In this document: in pieces, positions 27,816 to 35,974 of the stretch | How the letters are laid out: each line of letters opens with the position of its first letter | How positions within the stretch are numbered: position 1 is the first letter of the stretch | Origin: Actinacidiphila paucisporea | Lineage (GTDB): Bacteria > Actinomycetota > Actinomycetes > Streptomycetales > Streptomycetaceae | Reading direction: 5' to 3' | Length of the DNA: 64,000 bases | Assembly: GCF_900142575.1 (NCBI RefSeq) | Contig: NZ_FRBI01000033.1 | Coordinates: 1-64,000, forward strand | The notes under the pieces: generated by a model | What the model saw: only the letters and a program-made list of their open reading frames with translations | What the model was told of the DNA's origin: nothing | Database searches by the model: none | Translations under genes and position numbers: made by a program

Positions 27816-29397
27816 GCCCTCCCGCCTTGGCGGCCCGCTGGAACAGGACTACGCGCAGCCCTCCGTCGAACTCCCGGGCGGGGGAGGCCTTGTACTCGGT
27901 CCGGAGGAACGTGCCCTCGTCCGCGGTCATCCCGGCGTACGGGGTGGCGGCGGGCGCGGTCGACACCAGCCAGATCCGGTCGACGCCCTTGGTGCACACC
28001 ACCGGGGCCGCGCAGGGCTTGCCGGTGTAGGTGCCGCCGCGCTGCGGAGAGACCATCGCGTACACGTCGGCGAGCGGCTGCGGGGCGTCGCGCAACTGGT
28101 AGGCCATGGCGCGCGTGGCGACGTCGAGTTGACCGCTGTAGACGATGCCGTCGCCGGGCTTCTGCTGCAGGGCGACGAAGCGGGCGGCCGCGTGGAAGTC
28201 GTATGCGCCGGGCTGCGGGTCGTCGCGCAGGGACGGCAGGACCGTCACGGAGACGGCGGCGACCGCGGCGAAGGCGACCAGTCCTGCCACGAGCTGCCGG
28301 GGCACGATCGACGTGGCCCTGCCCGGCAGTGCGCGGCCGAGTCCGCACACGCCTGCCGCGGCGAGCAGGGCGATCGCGGGCAGGGTGAAGACGAAGTACG
28401 ACGGCGTGAACAGGTTGCCGTAGGAGCGCAGCGCGAAGACCGCGACCGGCGGCAGGACGGCCCAGACCAGCAACGCGACGCCGTTCCTTCGGCCGAGCAG
28501 CACTCCGAGCACCGCCAGCACCCCGACGGCCAGTGCGACGTGGACGGAGCCGAGCAGGTCCTGCGGCAGATGCCGCAGCGCGTCGAGGCCGGTGCCGCCC
28601 TTGGGGTGCTGGTGGTTCTGGCCGCGGGCCAGCATCAGGACCGCGAGCAGCGGAGCCACCGGGACCACCGTCACCGAGAACCAGGCGCCGGCGCGCTGGC
28701 GGTCGGTGGCGAAGACGATCAGCAGGTAGGCGACCACAACGGTGGCGGCGACCGGATGGAACAGCCCGGTGCCCAGCATGCCCAGGGCGTAGCCGCCCCA
28801 CCGGTCGGCGCCTTCGTGGTCCAGCGCCCGGTACAGCAACAGCGCCCCGACGACCACGGCGAGCGCCGACAGCGCGTAGGGGCGGGCATCCTGGGCATAG
28901 CGGGTGGTGGCCGGCAGTACGGCGAAGATCAGCCCGCCGATCAGGCCGGTCGGCCCGTCGAACATCCGGCGGCCCAGCAGGGCGAGGGCGGCGGCGGTCG
29001 CCGTCATCGCCAGCAGTGAGGGCAGCCGCAGCACCACCGGCGAGGAGCCGGCCACCGTCACCCACAGGTGCATCAGCACGTAGTACGGAGCCAGCACCAC
29101 GTCGGTGTTGTCCAGCAGGCGCCCCAGGTCGCTCCACGACAGGTGGGCGGCCCACCAGGTGGCCGACTCGTCCTCGCGGACCTGCGGGGTGCCGATCTGG
29201 TAGGCGCCGAGGGCGAGGGCGACCAGGGCCGGCGGCAGCATGGTGGTGGCGCGGCTCAGGCCGCGCCTGCGCTCGCGCTCCCGCTGCTCGCGCTCCTCGC
29301 GGCGGCTGGGCCGCGCCTCGGCCCGCTCGGTCCCGGGCTGCGGGATGATCGCGATCGGGATGGTTTCCGGGGAGTCGAGGACTTCCCTCTCGCTCAC
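27808..29397 (-). CDS. GT39-like polytopic membrane glycosyltransferase
   Basis: The protein is 529 residues. It has a charged cytoplasmic N-terminus (RREEREQRERERRRG), about 9-10 membrane helices, and the GT-C type acidic motif REDESATWW in the first external loop. A hydrophilic C-terminal domain of about 130 residues follows. The layout matches dolichyl/polyprenyl-phosphate-dependent PMT/ArnT-like transferases, which move a sugar from a lipid carrier onto an acceptor outside the membrane. Its GTG start forms GTGA with the stop of the upstream GH26 gene and its stop overlaps the next GH26 gene, so it is translationally coupled to both. Donor and acceptor are unknown. Confidence 0.72.
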   Translation of the reverse strand: MSEREVLDSPETIPIAIIPQPGTERAEARPSRREEREQRERERRRGLSRATTMLPPALVALALGAYQIGTPQVREDESATWWAAHLSWSDLGRLLDNTDVVLAPYYVLMHLWVTVAGSSPVVLRLPSLLAMTATAAALALLGRRMFDGPTGLIGGLIFAVLPATTRYAQDARPYALSALAVVVGALLLYRALDHEGADRWGGYALGMLGTGLFHPVAATVVVAYLLIVFATDRQRAGAWFSVTVVPVAPLLAVLMLARGQNHQHPKGGTGLDALRHLPQDLLGSVHVALAVGVLAVLGVLLGRRNGVALLVWAVLPPVAVFALRSYGNLFTPSYFVFTLPAIALLAAAGVCGLGRALPGRATSIVPRQLVAGLVAFAAVAAVSVTVLPSLRDDPQPGAYDFHAAARFVALQQKPGDGIVYSGQLDVATRAMAYQLRDAPQPLADVYAMVSPQRGGTYTGKPCAAPVVCTKGVDRIWLVSTAPAATPYAGMTADEGTFLRTEYKASPAREFDGGLRVVLFQRAAKAGGRG

Positions 29398-30632
29398 GGC
29401 GTGCTCCCTGTGCTGGAGGCGGACGGGCTCGCCGCTGAGCCGGCGGGGGAAGTCGGGGCCGTGCTCGTCGTGGTGGCGGGCTGGCCGGTGGTCAGGTGCA
29501 GGGTGGCCAGGCCGGCTTGGTACGCCTCTTTCTCCGCCGCACTGGAGGTGAAGCGCCAGTCGGCGTTGGCACCGGTGGTGCGGTCCTTCTCCGTCCAGAT
29601 GAAGCCGATGACTTCAGGGTTGCGCGTGAGCCAGGGGAAGAAGCTGGTGACCCAGCTCAGCTGGCTGCTGTCGATCTGGGCCCCGGTCTCCATGATGACG
29701 ATGGGCTTGTCGGTGAAGGCCTGGATCCGCTTGATCGTCGGCCCGAAGGTGGTCTCCGGCGTCTTCTCGCGTACGCCGTACCCCGTCATGCCGACCCAGT
29801 CCACGTAGGCGTCGCCCGGGTAGAGGGGCGAGAGCTTGACGCCGGGCGCGGGACGGATGATGTTCGGTGCCCAGGCCCAGATCACGTTGGTGGCACCGGC
29901 CTGCTGGAACAGGTCGTGAACATGTCGCCACGCCTTCACGTAGTCGCCGGCGTGGTTGCCGTTGACACGCTCGGACCACGGGTACCAGACGCCGTTCATC
30001 TCGTGCGCGAAGCGCAGCACCACCGGCCACTTGGCGGCGGCGATCGCCTCGGCGGTCTGCGTGATGTAGGTGTCGAAGCGGCCGGCGGTGATGTTCGCGA
30101 GCCGGTACGCGGGCTGGTCGATGTTGGACTTGAGGATCTCGTCCGGCTTCGGGTTCATGCTGCCGCCCTGCCACGGCTCCCAGGTCAGGACCGGCAGGGT
30201 GCCGTGCGCGTAGGCAGCGGTGATCGAGGCGGGGTTGAACTTCTGGTTCCAGGACAGGAAGTACGAGGCCATGGTCGGCCGGATGCCACCGGCGTCGGTG
30301 GTCAACTGCTCGACTTCCCGGGCGTCGTAGGGCGCCAGCTTGGTGGCCGCACCGTAGTAGATGCCGTCCGGGTGCAGGAACTGGTCCTTGCTGGGGACGG
30401 TCGGCCCGTCCTTGCCCTTGAGCCGCTCGAGCACGCCGGGGCTGCTCGGGGGGCCGCCCAGGCCGGAGTAGCCGGTGTTCTGCGCGTTGGAGACCACCGC
30501 CGCATAGACGGCGTAGGAAAGTGCGGACAGCAGTACGGCGTTGACGGCCATCCACACGCGCAGGCGAATGCCGGAACCGCGGCTCCACCAGCGGACCGGC
30601 TTGCGGCGACGGCTGCTTCGCGGCTCAGACAC
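29394..30632 (-). CDS. Membrane-anchored GH26-family glycoside hydrolase-like protein
   Basis: The protein is 412 residues. One signal-anchor helix lies at about residues 24-48 after a basic N-terminus. The GH26 barrel follows: LPVLTWEPW, LRFAHEMNGVWYPW with Glu211 (acid/base), WAWAPN, YPGDAYVDWVG, and Glu315 in IVIMETGA (nucleophile). A Thr/Ser/Pro-rich tail of about 35 residues follows the catalytic part. The start is GTG 30632, overlapping the GT2 synthase gene by 8 bp, and the stop overlaps the GT39-like gene. The tight coupling to a polymer synthase suggests trimming, release or length control of the nascent glycan at the membrane (inference). Confidence 0.85.
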   Translation of the reverse strand: MSEPRSSRRRKPVRWWSRGSGIRLRVWMAVNAVLLSALSYAVYAAVVSNAQNTGYSGLGGPPSSPGVLERLKGKDGPTVPSKDQFLHPDGIYYGAATKLAPYDAREVEQLTTDAGGIRPTMASYFLSWNQKFNPASITAAYAHGTLPVLTWEPWQGGSMNPKPDEILKSNIDQPAYRLANITAGRFDTYITQTAEAIAAAKWPVVLRFAHEMNGVWYPWSERVNGNHAGDYVKAWRHVHDLFQQAGATNVIWAWAPNIIRPAPGVKLSPLYPGDAYVDWVGMTGYGVREKTPETTFGPTIKRIQAFTDKPIVIMETGAQIDSSQLSWVTSFFPWLTRNPEVIGFIWTEKDRTTGANADWRFTSSAAEKEAYQAGLATLHLTTGQPATTTSTAPTSPAGSAASPSASSTGSTP

Positions 30633-31944
30633 TCATCATCACCGATCCCCCCAGCATCACTGCGCCGATCAGGTACGGCACGAGCACCAGCGGGCTGTGG
30701 GTCTTCTCGCCGGCGAAGCTGTCCGCGCGGGTTCCCCAACTCGCGTTGTGCGCGCACCGGAAGAAGCCGAGCAGCCGCACCGGCAGGAGCAGCAGCGTGT
30801 TGATGACCATGAACGTGGGCAGGAAGAGCAGGTCCTGCGGCCGGTAGGCGAAGTGCCGGCCGAACCGGACCATGAGCGAGAACAGCGACATCACCGCGGC
30901 CAGGCTCACCAGCAGCACCAGGGACTTGGTGGGGTCGGACGGCAGCGGAAGGTCCGTGTAGATGCCGGGACGGCCCTTGTGGAACGCGGCGACGACCCAG
31001 GACGCGAAGGTGCCGAGGAGCACGAACGGTACGGCGACGTCGGCGAAGTAGAACAGCGCCAGCATCTTCGCGTTCTTCAGCATCCACGGCATCATCCGCA
31101 GCGTGTTGTACTGCGAGCCGCGGGCCCAGCGGTACTGCTGCTTGGCGAGCTTCTTCAGCTCCAGCGGCGCGTCGGTGTAGACCAGCGACGTCGACTGGTA
31201 GACCGTGCGGTACCCGGCCTTCAGCGTGTAGTTGGTCAGCGTGCGGTCGTCGCTGACCTCCAGGAAGACGCCGAGGAACTTCTCGCCCAGGAAGTCGTCC
31301 ATGCAGTCGAAGAGGATCGAGCTGCGGAAGGCTATGGTGCGGCCGGGCAGGCAGCCGACCGTGCCGAGCACGCTCATGGCCGGCATGGAGTACTGGCAGC
31401 GCACGCTCTCCAGCCAGTCCGCCCAGCGGGTGAGCACGGTGCGGCTGGGCTGCAGGATCCGCTGGCGGGTCGTCACGCCGCCGATCTTCGGGTCGCGGAA
31501 CGGCTTGATCAGCTCACTGAGGGTGTTGGTGGTCCAGATGGTGTCGGAGTCGACCAGCACGGCGATCTCGCCGGTGGACGCCTCCAGGCCGACCTTCAGG
31601 GCGTTGCGCTTGCCGGGGATCTCCGTCCAGTACCAGAGCACGCCGAGGTCGTCGCAGATCGCTTCGAGGTTCTCGTTGCGGCGGCCGTTGATCACCACGA
31701 TGATCTCGGTCGGTCGCTGGTCGGTGATCCGGCCGACGACTTCCCGGAACAGCTCCTCAGGTTCGTCGACCACCGGAATGATCACGGAAGTGGTCGCGTG
31801 GAATGGGCGCTTCCACGGCTTGTAACGCCGGGCGAGCACGATTTTGATCACCCACAGCAACCAGATGAGCGCCATGAACGCCGCAAATGGGTACACCACC
31901 CCGCTGATCCGCAGCTCGCGGATCTCCAGCAAGAACGCCAGCAT
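30625..31944 (-). CDS. Processive GT2 polysaccharide synthase (hyaluronan/cellulose-synthase-like)
   Basis: The protein is 439 residues from the preferred ATG 31944. One N-terminal helix (residues 15-37) precedes a GT-A domain with TSVIIPVVDEP, EIPGKRNALKVGLE, the nucleotide-binding Asp-Ser-Asp at 132-134, the catalytic-type SDDRTL (231-236) and QQYRW (269-273). Four more helices follow. The DxD, D, QxxRW set is that of processive beta-glycan synthases that use UDP-sugars and export the chain. An upstream in-frame ATG at 32031 exists, but the added codons have lower GC at third positions and no ribosome site. It heads the leftward operon and faces ugd, which would supply UDP-glucuronate. Confidence 0.85.
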   Translation of the reverse strand: MLAFLLEIRELRISGVVYPFAAFMALIWLLWVIKIVLARRYKPWKRPFHATTSVIIPVVDEPEELFREVVGRITDQRPTEIIVVINGRRNENLEAICDDLGVLWYWTEIPGKRNALKVGLEASTGEIAVLVDSDTIWTTNTLSELIKPFRDPKIGGVTTRQRILQPSRTVLTRWADWLESVRCQYSMPAMSVLGTVGCLPGRTIAFRSSILFDCMDDFLGEKFLGVFLEVSDDRTLTNYTLKAGYRTVYQSTSLVYTDAPLELKKLAKQQYRWARGSQYNTLRMMPWMLKNAKMLALFYFADVAVPFVLLGTFASWVVAAFHKGRPGIYTDLPLPSDPTKSLVLLVSLAAVMSLFSLMVRFGRHFAYRPQDLLFLPTFMVINTLLLLPVRLLGFFRCAHNASWGTRADSFAGEKTHSPLVLVPYLIGAVMLGGSVMMSV

Positions 31945-32178
31945 GCCTTCCCCATCGCGCCGATTTTCCCCCAGGCCCCTGACGACGCGGTATGCCGCAG
32001 AGAAGCTGTCTTCGAAGGGAATGTTTACCATATGATCTGCACGGCATCCTCGCGCAGCCCGGCGATTGCCGTAGCATCGCTGCGCGTTCCGCGCCCCCTC
32101 TCTCCACAAGGGGGTTCGGAAGGCCGCTCAACCTGTGCCATTGCCGTGCGCAACGACATCGGATCCGGCTCGGGGAGC

Positions 32179-32215
32179 GGCGGAGCGGCCCCTGCGTCGT
32201 GGGGCCCGCTCCGCC
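32179..32215 (+). promoter_or_regulatory. Long hairpin in the ugd leader (divergent control region)
   Basis: GGCGGAGCGG (32179-32188) is a perfect reverse complement of CCGCTCCGCC (32206-32215), and inner CCCC/GGGG extends the stem. It ends 43 bp before the ugd ATG. The surrounding interval (31945-32258) between the divergent GT2 and ugd genes is locally less GC-rich around 31950-32060 (for example TTTACCATATGAT) and likely holds both promoters. The hairpin may be an attenuator or terminator-like leader element. Confidence 0.45.
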
Positions 32216-32258
32216 CCATTCACGCTTGATCCCCACGTACCGGAAGGGCACCCGTAAC

Positions 32259-33578
32259 ATGCGGCTCACTGTCATCGGCACCGGCTACCTCGGCGCCACC
32301 CACGCCGCGTGCATGGCCGAACTCGGCCATGACGTCCTGGGCGTCGACGTCGACCCGGACAAGATCACTGCACTGCAGTCCGGCAGCGTCCCGTTCTACG
32401 AGCCGGGGCTGGCCGAACTCCTGGCCAAGCACGTCGCCTCGGGCCGGCTGCGGTTCACGACCTCCTACCGCGAGGCCGCCGAGTTCGCCGAGGTGCACTT
32501 CTCGTGCGTGGGCACCCCGCAGCAGCCCGGCGGCCAGGGCGCCGACCTCCGGTACGTCGACGCGGTGATCGAGTCGCTGGCCCCGCATCTGGACCGGCCC
32601 GCCCTGGTGGTCGGCAAGTCCACGGTCCCGGTGGGCACCGCGGGGCGCTTGGCCGGCCGGCTCGCCGAACTCGCCCCGGCCGGCGCGCAGGTGCGGCTCG
32701 CGTGGAACCCGGAGTTCCTGCGCGAGGGCTTCGCCATCGAGGACACCCTGCGGCCCGACCGGCTGGTCATCGGCTTCGACGGCGGCGACACCGCGTCCGA
32801 GCCGCTGCTGCGCGAGGTCTACCGTCCGCTGCTGGACGCCGGGGTGCCGCTGGTCGTCACCGACTTCCCGACCGCGGAACTGGTCAAGACGTCCGCGAAC
32901 GCGTTCCTGGCCACCAAGATCTCCTTCATCAATGCCATGGCCGAGGTCTGCGAGGTGGCGGGTGCGGACGTGACGCAGCTGAGCGCCGCGCTGTCGTACG
33001 ACGACCGGATCGGGGGGCGGTTCCTGCACGCCGGCGTCGGCTTCGGCGGCGGCTGCCTGCCCAAGGACATCCGCGCCTTCCGGGCCCGGGCGGAGGAACT
33101 CGGCGTCGGGCGGGCGCTCGCCTTCCTGGAGGAGGTCGACGCGATCAACCTGCGCCGCAGGGACCGGGTCATGGAACTGGCCGCGGAACTGCTGCCGGAC
33201 GGGCTGTCGGGGCGCCGGATCGCGGTGTGGGGCGCGGCGTTCAAGCCCGACTCCGACGACATCCGTGACTCGCCGGCGCTGGCACTGGCGGGCCGGCTGC
33301 ACCGGGCGGGCGCCTCGGTGAGCGTCTACGACCCTAAGGCCATGGACAACGCGCGCAAGATGCGACCCGAACTGGACTACGCCACCGGCCCGTTGGAGTC
33401 GGCGCAGGGCGCGGAGCTGATCGTGCACCTCACCGAGTGGCGGGACTTCCGGGACCTCGACCCGCGGGCGGTGGCCGAGGTCGTCGCCCGGCCGCAGATC
33501 ATCGACGGCCGCAACGTCCTGGACCGCGACGGCTGGCGCGCCGCCGGCTGGACCTTCCGTTCACTGGGCCGGCAGTAG
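32259..33578 (+). CDS. ugd: UDP-glucose 6-dehydrogenase
   Basis: This 439-residue enzyme oxidises UDP-glucose twice to UDP-glucuronate with NAD. The N-terminal Rossmann motif is GTGYLG (7-12). Other family motifs are NPEFLREG, the substrate/catalytic helix TAELVKTSANAFLATKISF, and the catalytic Cys266 in GFGGGCLPKD. The C-terminal domain has GAAFKPDSDDIRDSPA. The ATG at 32259 follows GGAAGGG. It starts the rightward set of the polysaccharide locus, with galU three genes downstream providing its substrate. Confidence 0.95.
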   Translation: MRLTVIGTGYLGATHAACMAELGHDVLGVDVDPDKITALQSGSVPFYEPGLAELLAKHVASGRLRFTTSYREAAEFAEVHFSCVGTPQQPGGQGADLRYVDAVIESLAPHLDRPALVVGKSTVPVGTAGRLAGRLAELAPAGAQVRLAWNPEFLREGFAIEDTLRPDRLVIGFDGGDTASEPLLREVYRPLLDAGVPLVVTDFPTAELVKTSANAFLATKISFINAMAEVCEVAGADVTQLSAALSYDDRIGGRFLHAGVGFGGGCLPKDIRAFRARAEELGVGRALAFLEEVDAINLRRRDRVMELAAELLPDGLSGRRIAVWGAAFKPDSDDIRDSPALALAGRLHRAGASVSVYDPKAMDNARKMRPELDYATGPLESAQGAELIVHLTEWRDFRDLDPRAVAEVVARPQIIDGRNVLDRDGWRAAGWTFRSLGRQ

Positions 33579-33593
33579 GACCGCCGCCGTCCG

Positions 33594-34748
33594 ATGCGCA
33601 ATCCACGCAGAGTGCCGTACTCCCACGTCCACGCCCACGTCCATACGCACGTCCACCCGCAAGCGCCGGCGTGTCCGGCGCTGCTGCCCCGGCGCGTCCT
33701 CGTCGGCCTGCTGGTGGGCGTGCTGACGGCCGTGCTGGCCGCCTGCTCGTCCTCCTCCGACTACCCCCGCGCCCCTGACCAGTCCGCCACCGGCCGCGGC
33801 ATCCCGCCGCGGGAGGCGCCGGAACCCGCCCCCAAGGGGCTGACCAAGGCGGACTACCTGCACCCGAAGGGCCAGTACTTCGGCGTGGCCACCTTCCACG
33901 GCCCGGCCCGGGCGACCACCGACGCGGCGACCGCCGCCGCCGGCCTGCACCCGCGGATCCTGGAGTACTACCAGAGCTGGAACAAGTCCTTCTCACCGAG
34001 CGACTTCGACCTCAGCTACCAGCAGGGCGCGCTGCCGCTCCTCACCTGGGAGCCGTACGGGACGTCGCGGGCCGCGGATCAGCCGCAGTACGCGCTGAAG
34101 AAGATCGCGTCGGGGTCCTTCGACCAGTACGTCATCACCTTCGCCCGCCAGGTCAAGGCCACCGGGCGGCCGATCCTGCTGCGCTTCGCGCACGAGATGA
34201 ACGGCGACTGGTACCCCTGGGCGGAGCGGAACAGCGGCAACGCCCCCGGCGACTACGTCAAGGCGTGGCGGCACATCCACGACCTCTTCGACGCCGTCGG
34301 TGCGACCCAGGTGATCTGGGTCTGGAGCCCCAACATCCTCCGCGGCACCAACGGGGTGCAGTTGCAGCCGCTGTACCCCGGCGACCAGTACGTGGACTGG
34401 ATCGGCATCGACGGCTACGGCACCGGGGAGAAGTCCGCCCGGGAGGTGCTGCAGCCCACGGTCGACGCCGTCGAGAGCTTCTCCGGCAAGCCGATCCTGC
34501 TGGCGGAGACCGGCAGTTCGCCCGGGCCGCAGCAGGCCCAGTGGACCGCGGACCTCTTCCGCTGGCTCAAGAGCACGCCGAACGTCATCGGCTTCGTGTG
34601 GTTCCAGCACAGCGAGGACGAGGGCGGCCGCTACGACTACCGGTTCGACATAGATCCGCGGACAAAAGCGGCCTTCCGTGAGGGCCTGGATGCGCTGGCC
34701 CTGACTCCCTGGCCCGCCACTGACGCTAAGATTCACTCACATGGGTGA
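33594..34748 (+). CDS. GH26-family glycoside hydrolase-like lipoprotein with His-Val N-terminus
   Basis: The protein is 384 residues. It opens with an unusual SHVHAHVHTHVHPQ stretch, then a helix and lipobox LAAC (Cys51), so a lipoprotein is likely. The GH26 features are LLTWEPYG, LRFAHEMNGDWYPW with Glu201 (acid/base), WVWSPN, YPGDQYVDWIGIDGYG, and Glu305 in ILLAETGS (nucleophile). It is the third GH26 paralogue in 8 kb. It follows ugd by 15 bp, so co-transcription is likely. AGGA lies rather far from the ATG, and a later start after the His-rich stretch cannot be excluded. The substrate is unknown. Confidence 0.83.
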   Translation: MRNPRRVPYSHVHAHVHTHVHPQAPACPALLPRRVLVGLLVGVLTAVLAACSSSSDYPRAPDQSATGRGIPPREAPEPAPKGLTKADYLHPKGQYFGVATFHGPARATTDAATAAAGLHPRILEYYQSWNKSFSPSDFDLSYQQGALPLLTWEPYGTSRAADQPQYALKKIASGSFDQYVITFARQVKATGRPILLRFAHEMNGDWYPWAERNSGNAPGDYVKAWRHIHDLFDAVGATQVIWVWSPNILRGTNGVQLQPLYPGDQYVDWIGIDGYGTGEKSAREVLQPTVDAVESFSGKPILLAETGSSPGPQQAQWTADLFRWLKSTPNVIGFVWFQHSEDEGGRYDYRFDIDPRTKAAFREGLDALALTPWPATDAKIHSHG

Positions 34749-34772
34749 TCGGAAAGGTGAAGTCCCGAGGCT

Positions 34773-35813
34773 ATGAGTACACCGCAGGGGCCTCAGGACC
34801 CCCGTATCCCGCACCAGGGCGCCCCCACAGCCCCCGCCGGGTCGCAGCAGCGCCCATCGGCGCCGCAGCACCCCCAGCCCGCTCAACCGCAGGCGCCGCA
34901 GCAACCGGCCCAACCGCAGGCGCCGCAGCAACCGCACATCCCGTTCAGTAACTTCCAGCAGGGCCAGTTCGCCCCGGCCGCCCAGCAGCCGCCGCCGCAC
35001 CAGGGCGAGCCCCCGCTGCAGGCCGGCTACCCGTACGGGGTGCGTCCCGGCCTCCCGCAGCCGTACGTGCCCGACCCCAACCAACCGGACTGGTCGGCGC
35101 TGGCGGACGACCAGGAGGCGGAGCGCAGGCGCAAGCGGCGGCTGAGGATCGGCATCGTCTCCGTCGTCGTCCTGGCGGTGGCCGCGGCCGGCACGGTGGT
35201 CGCCCTGAGCATGGGGAAGAAGGGCGACGACAAGGTCGCCGACGGCCCCAAGCACAGCCCGTCGACATCGGCGAGCGCGTCCACGAGCACGTCGGCCGGT
35301 CCTTCGCCGAGCAGCTCCTCCGCCGGGCCCAGCGGCCAGCCGACACCCACGCTGCGAGGCAGTGACCTGTTCACCGCCCCGAAGCTCGCCGTCGACGGCC
35401 AGTCGTTCGCCCGGAAGATCACCGCGCACAAGGCCCCCTGCTGGCAGGGCACCCAGGGGGGTCTCGGCCCGCAACTGGACCCGCACCACTGCTCGCAGAT
35501 CGTGCTGGCGACGTACGTCTCCGGCAAGGACGCGGTGACCGTGGGCGTGATGGTCTTCCCGACGCCTGCCGACGCCGAGGCGGTGAACACGGACTTCAAG
35601 GGCAACCTGACGCCCGTGACCGGGGCCGGCATCCCCAGCTTCTGCACCAGCAAGGTGGCGTGCGCGGTGACGCACGCGGTGCACGGGCGCTACCTGTACA
35701 CCACGATCGCCGGGCCGAATTCCGGTGCCGCCGGCAACAAGGACGCGCATGCCATCGCGGCCGGCCGGGGAATCGCGGGCTACGCGCTCTCAAGGCTGCT
35801 GGAAATGCCGTGA
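34773..35813 (+). CDS. Pro/Gln-rich single-pass membrane protein, function unknown
   Basis: The protein is 346 residues. The cytoplasmic N-terminal 110 residues are Pro/Gln/Ala-rich, with a tandem PQAPQQPAQPQAPQQP. A basic stretch RRRKRRLR then precedes a membrane helix (IGIVSVVVLAVAAAGTVVAL), a Ser/Thr/Pro linker and an external domain of about 150 residues. That domain has Cys residues in APCWQG, HHCSQ, SFCTSK and VACAV, plausibly two disulfides. The architecture is common in streptomycete membrane proteins of unknown function. It lies between the GH26 lipoprotein gene and galU. It could be an accessory of the glycan machinery, but no motif proves it. Confidence 0.6.
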   Translation: MSTPQGPQDPRIPHQGAPTAPAGSQQRPSAPQHPQPAQPQAPQQPAQPQAPQQPHIPFSNFQQGQFAPAAQQPPPHQGEPPLQAGYPYGVRPGLPQPYVPDPNQPDWSALADDQEAERRRKRRLRIGIVSVVVLAVAAAGTVVALSMGKKGDDKVADGPKHSPSTSASASTSTSAGPSPSSSSAGPSGQPTPTLRGSDLFTAPKLAVDGQSFARKITAHKAPCWQGTQGGLGPQLDPHHCSQIVLATYVSGKDAVTVGVMVFPTPADAEAVNTDFKGNLTPVTGAGIPSFCTSKVACAVTHAVHGRYLYTTIAGPNSGAAGNKDAHAIAAGRGIAGYALSRLLEMP

Positions 35814-35889
35814 CGACAGGGGGCGTTGGGGCACCAGATGCGGATGCCATCCTTCCGTTATTGCGCCCTTCCGCCCTTCCGCCCGAAAA

Positions 35890-35940
35890 CCCCCTGGGAC
35901 ATGTGCTTATGATGTGCACTTACCACTGATACCCAGGGGG
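35890..35940 (+). promoter_or_regulatory. Inverted repeat and candidate -10 in front of galU
   Basis: CCCCCTGGG (35890-35898) is the perfect reverse complement of CCCAGGGGG (35932-35940). The loop contains TATGAT (35908-35913), a good -10-like hexamer without a clear -35. The right arm overlaps the purine-rich run just before a possible TTG start at 35945. The repeat could be an operator or an RNA structure that masks the ribosome site. Confidence 0.35.
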
Positions 35941-35974
35941 GGAATTGCCGCCGGATTACGGCGGCGTATCGCGC

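Noticed and set aside
30541..32229. Long plus-strand frame opposite the GT2 synthase
   Set aside because: No domain, no ribosome site, Arg/Gln/Glu-biased translation typical of antisense frames in GC-rich genes.
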